5,517 nucleotides of DNA from Gammaproteobacteria bacterium UBA6968 (GTDB lineage: Bacteria; Pseudomonadota; Gammaproteobacteria; Pseudomonadales; Azotimanducaceae), in contig DJYW01000104.1 in the NCBI GenBank assembly GCA_002450255.1, positions 1 to 5,517 on the forward strand. The letters run 5' to 3'. Positions 1-5,517 of the stretch are shown here, one piece after another. The translations under genes and the position numbers were made by a program. Below the pieces are notes generated by a model, which did no database searches, was not told the DNA's origin, and worked only from the letters and a program-made list of their open reading frames with translations. Position 1 is the first letter of the stretch; each line of letters starts with the position of its first letter.

Positions 1-141
1 GGCGATATGGAAGCCAGTATCGCGCTAACGGGGCAGGTATGCGGGCGAATAGATTCCGTACGCCCTGTGGCGGAAATCATCTCTGAAATCCGCGAGCAGT
101 TTTTCGAGGTGATGGGTAACTTATCTGAGCAGTATTTATAA
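1..141 (+). CDS. C-terminal end of a nitronate monooxygenase / FabK-like flavin oxidoreductase (5' partial)
   Basis: Frame 1 is open from the window edge to a TAA at 139-141 and encodes 46 residues. The start of this piece (GDMEASIALTGQVCGRID) resembles the C-terminal strand and helix of the nitronate monooxygenase / 2-nitropropane dioxygenase family. In that family a 'GD.e.g...GQ..G.I' segment closes the FMN-binding TIM barrel and is followed by a helix like the VRPVAEIISEIREQFFEVMG seen here. These proteins are soluble FMN enzymes that oxidise nitronates or act as NAD(P)H-dependent flavin reductases; the FabK enoyl-ACP reductases share the fold. Only the last part is present, so the catalytic His and the phosphate-binding loop cannot be checked and the exact reaction cannot be assigned. 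The gene is convergent with the hydrolase gene that ends at 215. Confidence 0.62.
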   Translation, partial: GDMEASIALTGQVCGRIDSVRPVAEIISEIREQFFEVMGNLSEQYL

Positions 142-143
142 AG

Positions 144-170
144 CCGAGGAGCGTACACCTGCTCGGATTT
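144..170 (+). terminator. Possible weak terminator hairpin after the oxidoreductase gene
   Basis: Just after the TAA, CCGAG (144-148) can pair with CTCGG (162-166) across a 13-base loop, and ATTT follows. The stem has only five pairs and the T-tract is short, so this is a weak candidate. An alternative pairing of GAGC (148-151) with GCTC (161-164) competes with it. Confidence 0.25.
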
Positions 171-199
171 CGATCTGCTGGTCATTCTCAGTTTTAATG

Positions 200-235
200 A
201 TGATCGACTATTCGCTATCCATCGATCATTGTTTT
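200..235 (+). terminator. Inverted repeat with downstream T-rich tail, candidate terminator between convergent genes
   Basis: ATGATCGA (200-207) and TCGATCAT (222-229) form a perfect 8-bp inverted repeat around a 14-base loop. TGTTTT (230-235) follows in the plus direction, which fits a rho-independent terminator for the plus-strand oxidoreductase whose stop lies at 141. The stem is AT-rich, so it may be weak. It overlaps the end of the minus-strand hydrolase gene: the TAG at 217-215 sits in the loop and the last four sense codons lie mostly in one arm. Read on the minus strand there is no T-run after the stem, so it is less likely to terminate the hydrolase transcript. Confidence 0.35.
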
Positions 236-1276
236 AGCGAGAAAAGCTGCGGTACGCGTCTGCAGATTTTCGCGGATATTCATGTGGTAAAAGCTGTAGT
301 CATACATATGGTAATTGCCCGGTCCAAACGGCATAAAACCAAAATTTTCAGATCGAACTTCACTCACTATTAAATTCCCGTCCGCACACTGACCGTCGAC
401 AACTCCAGGCTGTAGCGCGTCCCCGTCCGCGTACGTCAGCGCGCCAGTGTTTTGTGCAAAATTGGCGTAACTCTTATCTGCTCGCCAAGTAAGTGGATTG
501 ACGCAAATATCGCCTGGTGCGCCAATTTTATAGCCTGCGTCGGCGGCGGCTGCATTCCAAGAGATTTGGCAGTTGGTTTGGCTAGGATCGCTGCAAACAG
601 GTAAGTTTTGCTGGGGCTTAAGGCCGAATCCTATTGTGTACGCTGCAACCATACGATCGACTAATGGCGTGTTTTCAATGACCTCGCGTAATAACCGGTC
701 GCCGTGAAACGCGCCTTGGCTGTGCCCTGCCAAAATAAAGGGCCTGCCCTTGCTGTAATGTGTCTGAAAATATTCAAAAGCAGTTTTTACGTCCGAAAAA
801 GCCAGATCCAGCGCCTGACCGCCGCTGCCATCCATATCGTTAAAGCTAGATAATGTCGCCTGTCGATAGCGTGGCGCATAGACCCTGCAACAGCCGTTAA
901 ATATGCTGGCTTGATCTCGCATCACCCATTGATCGGTGCGTTTGTTGATGGCGTCATTTTCTAGAGGCTGGTTCCAGCCTTCGCTACTCACAAAAGTAGT
1001 TGGGTGCACAAAGAAAACGTCGACGACATGGGAGGCAGGGTCGCTAGCTGCCATACCGGCAGGCAGCAAGTCTGCACTGTCCTTCCGATCAGGCAGTGCC
1101 GCCCAATGGAATGGGTCGGCATAATCCGGTGCTATTGGAGTTGGCGTTTCGTCAAAAGCGCTGTCCGGTGTCATATAGGCAAACACAGCTACGCGCGCCA
1201 AATCACCGCCAAAGAAAACTCCGATGGTGCCAGCAAACGCCACAAAAATGGCTAAACCTACTAAAAACTTCTTCAC
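215..1276 (-). CDS. DUF3089 family alpha/beta-hydrolase-like protein with N-terminal membrane anchor
   Basis: The protein has 353 residues. Residues 4-22 form one uninterrupted hydrophobic segment after MKK, so it is probably exported or anchored with the body outside the cytoplasm; I see no lipobox and no clear cleavage site. DUF3089 hallmarks appear in order: VDVFFVHPTTF (85-95), RVYAPRYRQA (131-140), the nucleophile elbow GHSQG (184-188, Ser186 the likely nucleophile), ICVNPLTW (257-264), and YHMYDYSFYHMNIRENLQTR (322-341), which supplies His and Asp candidates for the triad (His323, Asp326). Six cysteines (129, 130, 228, 236, 258, 297) would allow disulfides in an exported protein. The start is GTG at 1276-1274, supported by GGGAGG five bases upstream. 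The gene lies 113 bases downstream of pyrC on the same strand. The family has no established substrate that I know of; an esterase or lipase role is only suggested by the fold. Confidence 0.85.
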   Translation of the reverse strand: MKKFLVGLAIFVAFAGTIGVFFGGDLARVAVFAYMTPDSAFDETPTPIAPDYADPFHWAALPDRKDSADLLPAGMAASDPASHVVDVFFVHPTTFVSSEGWNQPLENDAINKRTDQWVMRDQASIFNGCCRVYAPRYRQATLSSFNDMDGSGGQALDLAFSDVKTAFEYFQTHYSKGRPFILAGHSQGAFHGDRLLREVIENTPLVDRMVAAYTIGFGLKPQQNLPVCSDPSQTNCQISWNAAAADAGYKIGAPGDICVNPLTWRADKSYANFAQNTGALTYADGDALQPGVVDGQCADGNLIVSEVRSENFGFMPFGPGNYHMYDYSFYHMNIRENLQTRTAAFLAKTMIDG

Positions 1277-1389
1277 GACCGCCTCCCGGCTGCTGATTTA
1301 CTTTTATTCTTTATCTTTTCCCAGCGATCTATCTAAGACTGTCCTACGGGTTGCACTGGCCAAGAGGGCTGCAAGTGCCGACCAGCTTG
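1277..1389 (-). other. Spacer between pyrC and the hydrolase gene
   Basis: This 113-base gap separates two genes on the same strand. On the minus strand the last 50 bases are A-rich (for example GATAAAGAATAAAA), which could hold a -10 region, but no good -35 partner is visible. TTGCA (1350-1354) with TGCAA (1369-1373) makes a short, interrupted hairpin with no T-tract. Neither a terminator for pyrC nor a promoter for the hydrolase can be called, so co-transcription is left open. Confidence 0.4.
1282..1287 (-). promoter_or_regulatory. Ribosome binding site of the DUF3089 hydrolase
   Basis: Read on the minus strand, GGGAGG lies five bases before the GTG at 1276-1274. This strong Shine-Dalgarno match decides in favour of the GTG start, which also places the hydrophobic anchor at the very N-terminus. 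Confidence 0.7.
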
Positions 1390-2718
1390 CTAACGGTTAT
1401 AACTCAACGCGCGGCCGGAAGGACCTGCGAGCACTTCACCATTTGCATAGCGCAGGTGGCCGTTAACCCAGGTTTTTTCAATTTGATGAGAAAAAGTGTG
1501 GCCGGCAAAAGGACTCCATCCACACTTACTTAAAACCGGCAGGTCATCTGCGCCTGACTTTGCTTCGTTTTCTGCTACCAACACCAGGTCAGCAAAGTAG
1601 CCTTCGCGCAAGTAGCCGCGCTCGCTGACCTGAAACAATGTGGCGGGTGCGTGCGCAGTTTTTTGCACGACCTTGGCGATGCTGAAAGTGCCGTCGCTGA
1701 CGCGATCAAACAACGATAAGAGAGCATGCTGTACCAAAGGCAGTCCGGCTGGTGCTTTGGCGTAATCCCTCGCTTTTTCTTCCAGCGTATGCGGTGCGTG
1801 GTCAGTGGCGATGACATCTATTAGATCACTGTTAATAGCCGCTAATAGTGTTTGTTGGTCGGTTTGACTTTTGATTGCGGGATTGCATTTGATATGCGAA
1901 CCCTTTTCCGGATAACAAGAATCATTGAAAAACAGGTGGTGTACACAGGCTTCCGCAGTGATTTGTTTGTTTTCTAGTGGACCGGCAGTGAAGAGCGCCA
2001 TTTCTTTGGCGGTGGTCAAGTGCAATACATGGAGTTTGGTGCCGTACTTCTTGGCTAGCGAGACGGCTAGAGAGCTGGAGGCATAGCACGCCTCGACCGA
2101 GCGAATATTGGGGTGTTCGGTAAACGGTATTGCATCGCCGAATTTTTCCTTAGCTGCTGCTTCGGCAGCTAAAATCATCGGTGTGTCCTCGCAGTGGGTT
2201 GCCACAAGTAGCGGCGTCGCTGCGAAAATGCCTTCTAGAGTGGTCGCGTCATCGACTAGCATGTTACCGGTGCTGGCGCCCATAAAAATTTTGATCCCGC
2301 AGGGCAAAAGCGGATCAATGCTTTTAATTACTTCGAGATTGTCGTTGGTCGCGCCGAGGTAAAAACCAAAGTTGGCAGCTGACCGGTCTGCTGCTCTCGC
2401 GTATTTATCGTTAAGTGTTTCTGCGGTGACGGTAAGCGGCAGACAGTTCGGCATTTCCATGTAGCTGGTAATGCCGCCTGCGACCGCGGCGGCGGATTCC
2501 GTAGCGATTTCGCCTTTGTGCTCAAAGCCCGGCTCGCGAAAGTGAACCTGATCGTCGATCATACCTGGCATCAAAAAGGCGCCGTTAGCATCGACGACTT
2601 CGGCACCAGGCGCGGGCGCGACATTGATGCCTTTAATACGGTCACCCTCAGTCGCCAGATCGCCTTCAATAACCTGGTTTTCGTTGACTATTTTCGCGTT
2701 GACGATGTGGTAATTCAT
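1390..2718 (-). CDS. pyrC: Dihydroorotase, HxH-variant type (pyrC-like)
   Basis: This 442-residue amidohydrolase should catalyse the reversible cyclisation of N-carbamoyl-aspartate to dihydroorotate, the third step of pyrimidine synthesis, in the cytoplasm. Visible motifs: DDQVHFREPG (55-64) with substrate-binding Arg61; MPN with Asn91; GIKIFMGASTGNML (141-154), whose Lys143 could be the carboxylated bridging lysine; THCED with His175; HVLHLTT with His230 and His233; VHHLFF (259-264); and ATDHAPH (304-310) with catalytic-type Asp306 and His310. HFREPG and TDHAPH favour dihydroorotase over allantoinase or dihydropyrimidinase. The length fits the longer, roughly 430-residue class rather than the 348-residue E. 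coli PyrC. Oddity: the first His of the usual HxH metal pair is Gln57. I recall the same DDQVHFREPG form in a known subgroup (common in Bacteroidetes), so it is probably a lineage feature rather than damage. The start is ATG with only a weak GCGAG upstream. Confidence 0.9.
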   Translation of the reverse strand: MNYHIVNAKIVNENQVIEGDLATEGDRIKGINVAPAPGAEVVDANGAFLMPGMIDDQVHFREPGFEHKGEIATESAAAVAGGITSYMEMPNCLPLTVTAETLNDKYARAADRSAANFGFYLGATNDNLEVIKSIDPLLPCGIKIFMGASTGNMLVDDATTLEGIFAATPLLVATHCEDTPMILAAEAAAKEKFGDAIPFTEHPNIRSVEACYASSSLAVSLAKKYGTKLHVLHLTTAKEMALFTAGPLENKQITAEACVHHLFFNDSCYPEKGSHIKCNPAIKSQTDQQTLLAAINSDLIDVIATDHAPHTLEEKARDYAKAPAGLPLVQHALLSLFDRVSDGTFSIAKVVQKTAHAPATLFQVSERGYLREGYFADLVLVAENEAKSGADDLPVLSKCGWSPFAGHTFSHQIEKTWVNGHLRYANGEVLAGPSGRALSYNR

Positions 2719-2748
2719 GAGTCTGTTCTCGCTGCGATTCGTATTGTG

Positions 2749-2754
2749 GTTATA
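2749..2754 (-). promoter_or_regulatory. Possible -10 element upstream of pyrC
   Basis: On the minus strand TATAAC lies about 30 bases before the pyrC ATG, matching five of six bases of the sigma-70 -10 consensus and implying a leader of roughly 24 bases. No convincing -35 hexamer occurs 16-18 bases further upstream, so the assignment is tentative. Confidence 0.28.
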
Positions 2755-2844
2755 AATTGATTAAGCGAACCCGGCCTCAGTCACAGATTCTGCCGGTCTG
2801 AATTAAGTCGCGTGCTAACTGCCTAGATGCATCACATTACGGCT

Positions 2845-2881
2845 AAATTAGCATGCAGCCTAAATGGCTATGCTGCAATTT
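2845..2881. repeat. Imperfect 13-bp inverted repeat (hairpin)
   Basis: Three paired blocks are nested around a TAAAT loop: AAATT (2845-2849) with AATTT (2877-2881), GCAT (2851-2854) with ATGC (2870-2873), and AGCC (2857-2860) with GGCT (2866-2869). Small bulges (A/TGC and GC) separate the blocks. The left arm also overlaps the palindrome GCTAAATTAGC (2842-2852 area). No long T-tract flanks it on either strand, so it does not look like a standard terminator; an operator, an RNA leader structure or a short repeat element are possible. Confidence 0.5.
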
Positions 2882-3012
2882 GCTACAAGGCTCGCTTGCG
2901 ATTTTCAGGTTCAGCGACGAGACGGTTTCGGCTGGTTAGGAGTCATCACGATGCCCAAGGCGAAGCTCGCAAAAGCCAAAAACCTGACTTGTGCTCGGTC
3001 AGAACCCTAGGC

Positions 3013-3022
3013 TCAGGCCTGA
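3013..3022. repeat. 10-bp perfect palindrome, possible operator half-sites
   Basis: TCAGGCCTGA is a perfect 10-base palindrome about 100 bases upstream of glcD. A dimeric regulator site is possible, but palindromes of this size also occur by chance and no known operator consensus is recognised. Confidence 0.25.
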
Positions 3023-3061
3023 AGGTGGTGCTAAATCCGAATTAGACGTCTCCATTTTTGC

Positions 3062-3106
3062 TTAGCTCCCCTAAAAGCTGAAGCTGTCGCAGCTATGTCT
3101 AGCTAA
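3062..3106. repeat. Nested AGCT inverted repeats upstream of glcD
   Basis: TTAGCT (3062-3067) is complementary to AGCTAA (3101-3106). Within the enclosed segment AGCTG (3082-3086) pairs with CAGCT (3090-3094) around a three-base TCG loop, and a further AGCTG copy lies at 3076-3080. The cluster lies 18 to 62 bases before the annotated glcD ATG, a suitable place for transcription control or a leader structure. No T-tract follows the hairpin. Confidence 0.4.
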
Positions 3107-3123
3107 TTTCCGGCCATACTCAG

Positions 3124-4617
3124 ATGAATTGCGGCATAATATCGCGCATGAAAATGACCCAAGCAAAGCAAAAGAGCGCGCTAAAGGAATTAGCCAGCGT
3201 GTTGCGGGAAGGCGAGTTAATCACTGACCAAGCTGGCTTGAAGCCTTACGAAACAGATGGCTTAACTGCCATTCGGGAAATGCCCTGGGCTGTTGCCTTG
3301 CCAGCGAGCGAAACAGAAGTGATCGCGGTTATGCGAGTCTGCAAAGCGCACGACTTGCCAGTGATTCCACGCGGCGCAGGCACTGGTTTGTCCGGCGGCG
3401 CGCGTCCGCATGAAGAAGGGGTTGTCTTGGGTCTGTCGAAGATGAACCAAATCATCGATATTGACATAGACAATCGAGTGGCTCGAGTCCAACCCGGTGT
3501 TCGCAATTTAGCGATCTCGGATGCCGCAGCCGAACATGATCTATATTACGCACCTGATCCGTCTTCGCAGATTGCCTGCAGTATTGGTGGCAATGTTGCC
3601 GAGAATGCGGGTGGAGTGCATTGCCTAAAATACGGATTAACGGTGCATAACGTCCTCGGCCTGCGGTTGTTGACCAGTTCTGGAGATATGCTCGAAATCG
3701 GTGGTGCCGAATTTGATGCCCCAGGGTTAGATCTACTCGCGTTGACTTGTGGTTCTGAGGGGATGCTCGGCATCGTTACGGAGGTCACCGTTGCGCTGCT
3801 GCCTAAGCCGGAAGAAAAAACGGTACTTTTGGCCGGTTTCCACAGCGTCATCTCGGCAAGTAACGCGGTCGCCAGTGTTATCGCAGCGGGCATTATTCCA
3901 GCAGGCATGGAAATGATGGATAAACGTGCGGTGGCTGCAGCTGAACAATTCGCCCGCGCCGGTTATCCAACAGACGCTGCCGCCATTCTGCTCGTAGAGC
4001 TCGATGGCGCTGCCGTGGATCTCGCCGAACTAAATAGTATTGTCAGCGATATGCTGCGTCAGCATGGAGCGTATTGCCTCGAGCGTGCAGATGATCCAGT
4101 GACTCAGGCAAGGCTTTGGAAAGGGCGCAAGTCGGCTTTCCCAGCGATCGGGCGGCTGTCTCCGGATTACCTGTGCATGGACGGCACTATTCCACGTCGG
4201 CAACTTGCTGATGTGCTGACCCAAATTGATGCGATCTCCGAACAGTACGGGCTGGCCGTCGCCAACGTATTTCACGCTGCGGACGGCAATTTACATCCAC
4301 TCATACTTTTCGATGCTAATGTGCCAGGGCAAACCGATCAGGCAATGGCTATGGGCGCGGACATTCTTGCCGCATGCGTCGCAGCTGGTGGTACGGTGAC
4401 CGGTGAGCACGGAGTGGGTGTCGAGAAACTTGATGCGATGTGCGGTCAGTTTTCGAGTCAGGAGCTTGAGCAGTTTTTTCGTCTCAAGGCCGCACTGGAC
4501 CCAGCTGGTTTGCTTAACCCGGGAAAGGGTATTCCTACGCTCACTCGCTGTGGCGAGCTAGGCGGCATGCATGTTCATCAGGGCCGCTTGCCGCATCCAC
4601 ACTTGGAGCGGTTTTAG
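3124..4617 (+). CDS. glcD: Glycolate oxidase, FAD-linked catalytic subunit GlcD
   Basis: The protein has 497 residues, against 499 in E. coli GlcD, and matches it along its length, down to the shared C-terminus ending LERF. With GlcE and GlcF it oxidises glycolate to glyoxylate (D-lactate is often a side substrate) and passes electrons on, probably to the respiratory chain at the membrane. The N-terminal PCMH-type FAD domain shows PRGAGTGLSGGA (82-93), PDPSSQIACSIGGNVAENAG (144-163) and GSEGMLGIVTEVTV (210-223). The C-terminal FAD-oxidase domain shows FHAADGNLHPLI (383-394, with paired His), GEHGVG (427-432) and LDPAGLLNPGK (458-468). No signal peptide is seen. The start is uncertain: ATG 3124 matches the E. 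coli length but has no Shine-Dalgarno sequence, and in-frame ATGs at 3148 and 3154 also lack one. The stop overlaps the glcE GTG by one base, indicating an operon and probable translational coupling. Confidence 0.95.
   Translation: MNCGIISRMKMTQAKQKSALKELASVLREGELITDQAGLKPYETDGLTAIREMPWAVALPASETEVIAVMRVCKAHDLPVIPRGAGTGLSGGARPHEEGVVLGLSKMNQIIDIDIDNRVARVQPGVRNLAISDAAAEHDLYYAPDPSSQIACSIGGNVAENAGGVHCLKYGLTVHNVLGLRLLTSSGDMLEIGGAEFDAPGLDLLALTCGSEGMLGIVTEVTVALLPKPEEKTVLLAGFHSVISASNAVASVIAAGIIPAGMEMMDKRAVAAAEQFARAGYPTDAAAILLVELDGAAVDLAELNSIVSDMLRQHGAYCLERADDPVTQARLWKGRKSAFPAIGRLSPDYLCMDGTIPRRQLADVLTQIDAISEQYGLAVANVFHAADGNLHPLILFDANVPGQTDQAMAMGADILAACVAAGGTVTGEHGVGVEKLDAMCGQFSSQELEQFFRLKAALDPAGLLNPGKGIPTLTRCGELGGMHVHQGRLPHPHLERF
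4605..4608 (+). promoter_or_regulatory. Ribosome binding site of glcE, inside the end of glcD
   Basis: GGAG lies eight bases before the GTG at 4617-4619, within the last codons of glcD. It supports the GTG as the true glcE start. Confidence 0.6.
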
Positions 4618-5517
4618 TGACCGAGAGCAGCGTTGGCGAGACTGCTGACCATGATAATAGCGATTTTTTGATCGATAGGGTCGCAGAAGCAAGCAGCAGT
4701 TCCCGTTTGATACAGGTGTTTGCAGGTTCCACCAAAAGGCATTGCTTGCCTGAGTGCGACGCTACTCCGCTCGATATGCGATCCCATCGAGGCATCATCG
4801 ATTATCAACCCTCCGAATTGGTGGTAACCGCTCGCGCGGGCACCCCGTTGCAGGAAGTCAATGCACTGCTTGCTAAAGAACGGCAGATGCTAGCCTCGAC
4901 CCCCCCATTTAGAGTCTACAACCCAAATGCCGCAATAGAGGGAGCTGCAACGGCAGGTACCGCGACAGTAGGTGGCGCAGTGGCAACAGGTTTGTCTGGG
5001 CCAACGCGTCCATTTGGCGGTTCTTTGCGCGACGCCGTTTTGGGCGTCGAGATGATCAACGGATTGGGCGAGCACCTGCGTTTCGGAGGTCAGGTAATAA
5101 AGAACGTGGCTGGCTACGACGTATCCAGATTGCAGGCAGGTGCGTGGGGAGGCCTCGGAGCGTTGTTAGCGATCAGCTTGCGAGTGCAGCCAATATGGCC
5201 TTGTGAAACGACCGTTTTTCTGCGCTACTCGCCCCAAGAAGCCGTCAGCAAACTACCGCGTCTCCGGCTGAAAGACTGGCCCCTGCAGAGCACCGTTTGG
5301 CATCAAGGCAGCCTTGCTCTGCGCTTTGCAGGGCAATCTTCCGGTGTTCAACAAGCGGTAGCCGCTCTTCCCAGCGAAACCAAACTTGAGGGTAAAGAAT
5401 CTGCCTTGTTCTGGGATGACTGGCGCGATCAACAAACCGACTTTTTTCGATCTGACGGCGACAAGCGAGCGACAGGACAACGTCTTTGGCGGCTTATTAC
5501 ACCGCCCGCCGCACCTT
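4617..5517 (+). CDS. glcE: Glycolate oxidase, FAD-binding subunit GlcE (3' partial)
   Basis: The frame from GTG 4617 stays open to the window edge, giving 300 residues of an expected 350 or more. It aligns with E. coli GlcE through LDMRSHRGIIDYQPSELVVT (52-71), ARAGTPL (72-78), GGAVATGLSGPTRPFGGSLR (119-138), GEHLRFGGQVIKNVAGYDVS (151-170) and GGLGALLAISLRVQP (178-192), all in the PCMH-type FAD fold. The segment VFAGSTK (34-40) stands where GlcE has its 'GSNSK/GGGTK' loop. GlcE is the second FAD-domain subunit and is needed with GlcD and GlcF for glycolate oxidase activity. Compared with E. coli, about 13 extra residues lie between PP (96-97) and GG (119-120), rich in Ala, Thr and Gly. The GTG overlaps the glcD stop, so expression is probably coupled to glcD. 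The downstream gene is expected to be glcF, but it is not in the window. Confidence 0.93.
   Translation, partial: MTESSVGETADHDNSDFLIDRVAEASSSSRLIQVFAGSTKRHCLPECDATPLDMRSHRGIIDYQPSELVVTARAGTPLQEVNALLAKERQMLASTPPFRVYNPNAAIEGAATAGTATVGGAVATGLSGPTRPFGGSLRDAVLGVEMINGLGEHLRFGGQVIKNVAGYDVSRLQAGAWGGLGALLAISLRVQPIWPCETTVFLRYSPQEAVSKLPRLRLKDWPLQSTVWHQGSLALRFAGQSSGVQQAVAALPSETKLEGKESALFWDDWRDQQTDFFRSDGDKRATGQRLWRLITPPAAP

Larger units (their letters stand above)
2719..3123. other. Divergent intergenic region between pyrC and glcD, no convincing gene
   Basis: This 405-base stretch separates the divergent pyrC and glcD genes and must hold the promoters for both. An open frame of 72 codons (2827-3045, +) has no ribosome binding site and no recognisable protein character, so I do not call it. 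The stretch holds several short inverted repeats: CCGGC/GCCGG (2771-2775 with 2792-2796), the palindrome GATGCATC (2826-2833), an imperfect hairpin at 2845-2881, GGTTT.GGCT with AGCC..AAACC (2924-2933 with 2974-2984), GCGA/TCGC (2960-2963 with 2967-2970), the palindrome TCAGGCCTGA (3013-3022), and nested AGCT-type repeats (3062-3106). No tRNA or well-known RNA gene is recognised. Confidence 0.6.

Noticed and set aside
936..1296. Three overlapping plus-strand open frames opposite the hydrolase gene
   Set aside because: They are antisense to a gene with clear family motifs and show no protein character of their own.
1350..1373. Hairpin TTGCA/TGCAA as a pyrC terminator
   Set aside because: The stem is interrupted, weak, and has no T-tract on the minus strand.
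1390..2718. Allantoinase or dihydropyrimidinase instead of dihydroorotase
   Set aside because: HFREPG with Arg and Asn91 and the ATDHAPH signature are typical of dihydroorotase; the allantoinase form of these motifs is absent.
2827..3045. 72-codon plus-strand open frame in the intergenic region
   Set aside because: No ribosome binding site, no recognisable motif, an Arg/Ser-rich composition typical of chance translation, and overlap with several inverted repeats.
3246..3948. Several minus-strand open frames opposite glcD, up to 120 codons
   Set aside because: They are shadows of glcD, which matches GlcD along its whole length.
4900..4970. Frameshift in glcE around the C7 tract, suggested by the divergent segment after PP
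   Set aside because: The alternative frames contain stops soon after (for example TAG within CAATAG near 4933), and the conserved GGAVATGLSGP block continues in the same frame.
4541..5480. Minus-strand open frames opposite glcE
   Set aside because: The plus-strand frame is continuous and matches GlcE block by block, so the opposite frames are shadows.

Overview
The window reads as an ordinary stretch of bacterial chromosome, with three complete protein genes and two cut by the window edges. The best family matches (a GlcD/GlcE pair close to the Escherichia coli proteins, and a nitronate-monooxygenase-like tail) suggest a proteobacterium, probably a gammaproteobacterium. This is inferred from remembered protein similarity, and no species can be named. 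I see no mobile element, CRISPR array, tRNA, rRNA or phage gene.

Layout. Positions 1-141 (+) hold the last 46 codons of a nitronate monooxygenase / FabK-like flavin oxidoreductase. A short convergent gap (142-214) with two weak hairpins separates it from a minus-strand pair. That pair is pyrC-type dihydroorotase (2718 to 1390) followed, after 113 bases, by a membrane-anchored DUF3089 alpha/beta-hydrolase-like protein (1276 to 215). A 405-base divergent intergenic region (2719-3123) has several inverted repeats and no convincing gene. From 3124 on the plus strand lies a glycolate oxidase operon: glcD (3124-4617) and glcE (from GTG 4617, running off the window end). The two overlap by one base.

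How the genes work together. GlcD and GlcE are the two FAD-domain subunits of glycolate oxidase, which turns glycolate into glyoxylate. The third subunit, the iron-sulfur protein GlcF, would be expected just downstream but is outside the window. Dihydroorotase is a pyrimidine biosynthesis enzyme with no evident functional link to the glc genes. The hydrolase is of unknown substrate and may or may not be co-transcribed with pyrC.

No new biological system is evident. The points most worth a second look are: a dihydroorotase whose usual metal-binding HxH motif reads Q-V-H; a roughly 13-residue repeat-like insertion in the GlcE FAD domain; the hairpin-rich intergenic region; and a glcD start without any visible ribosome binding site.
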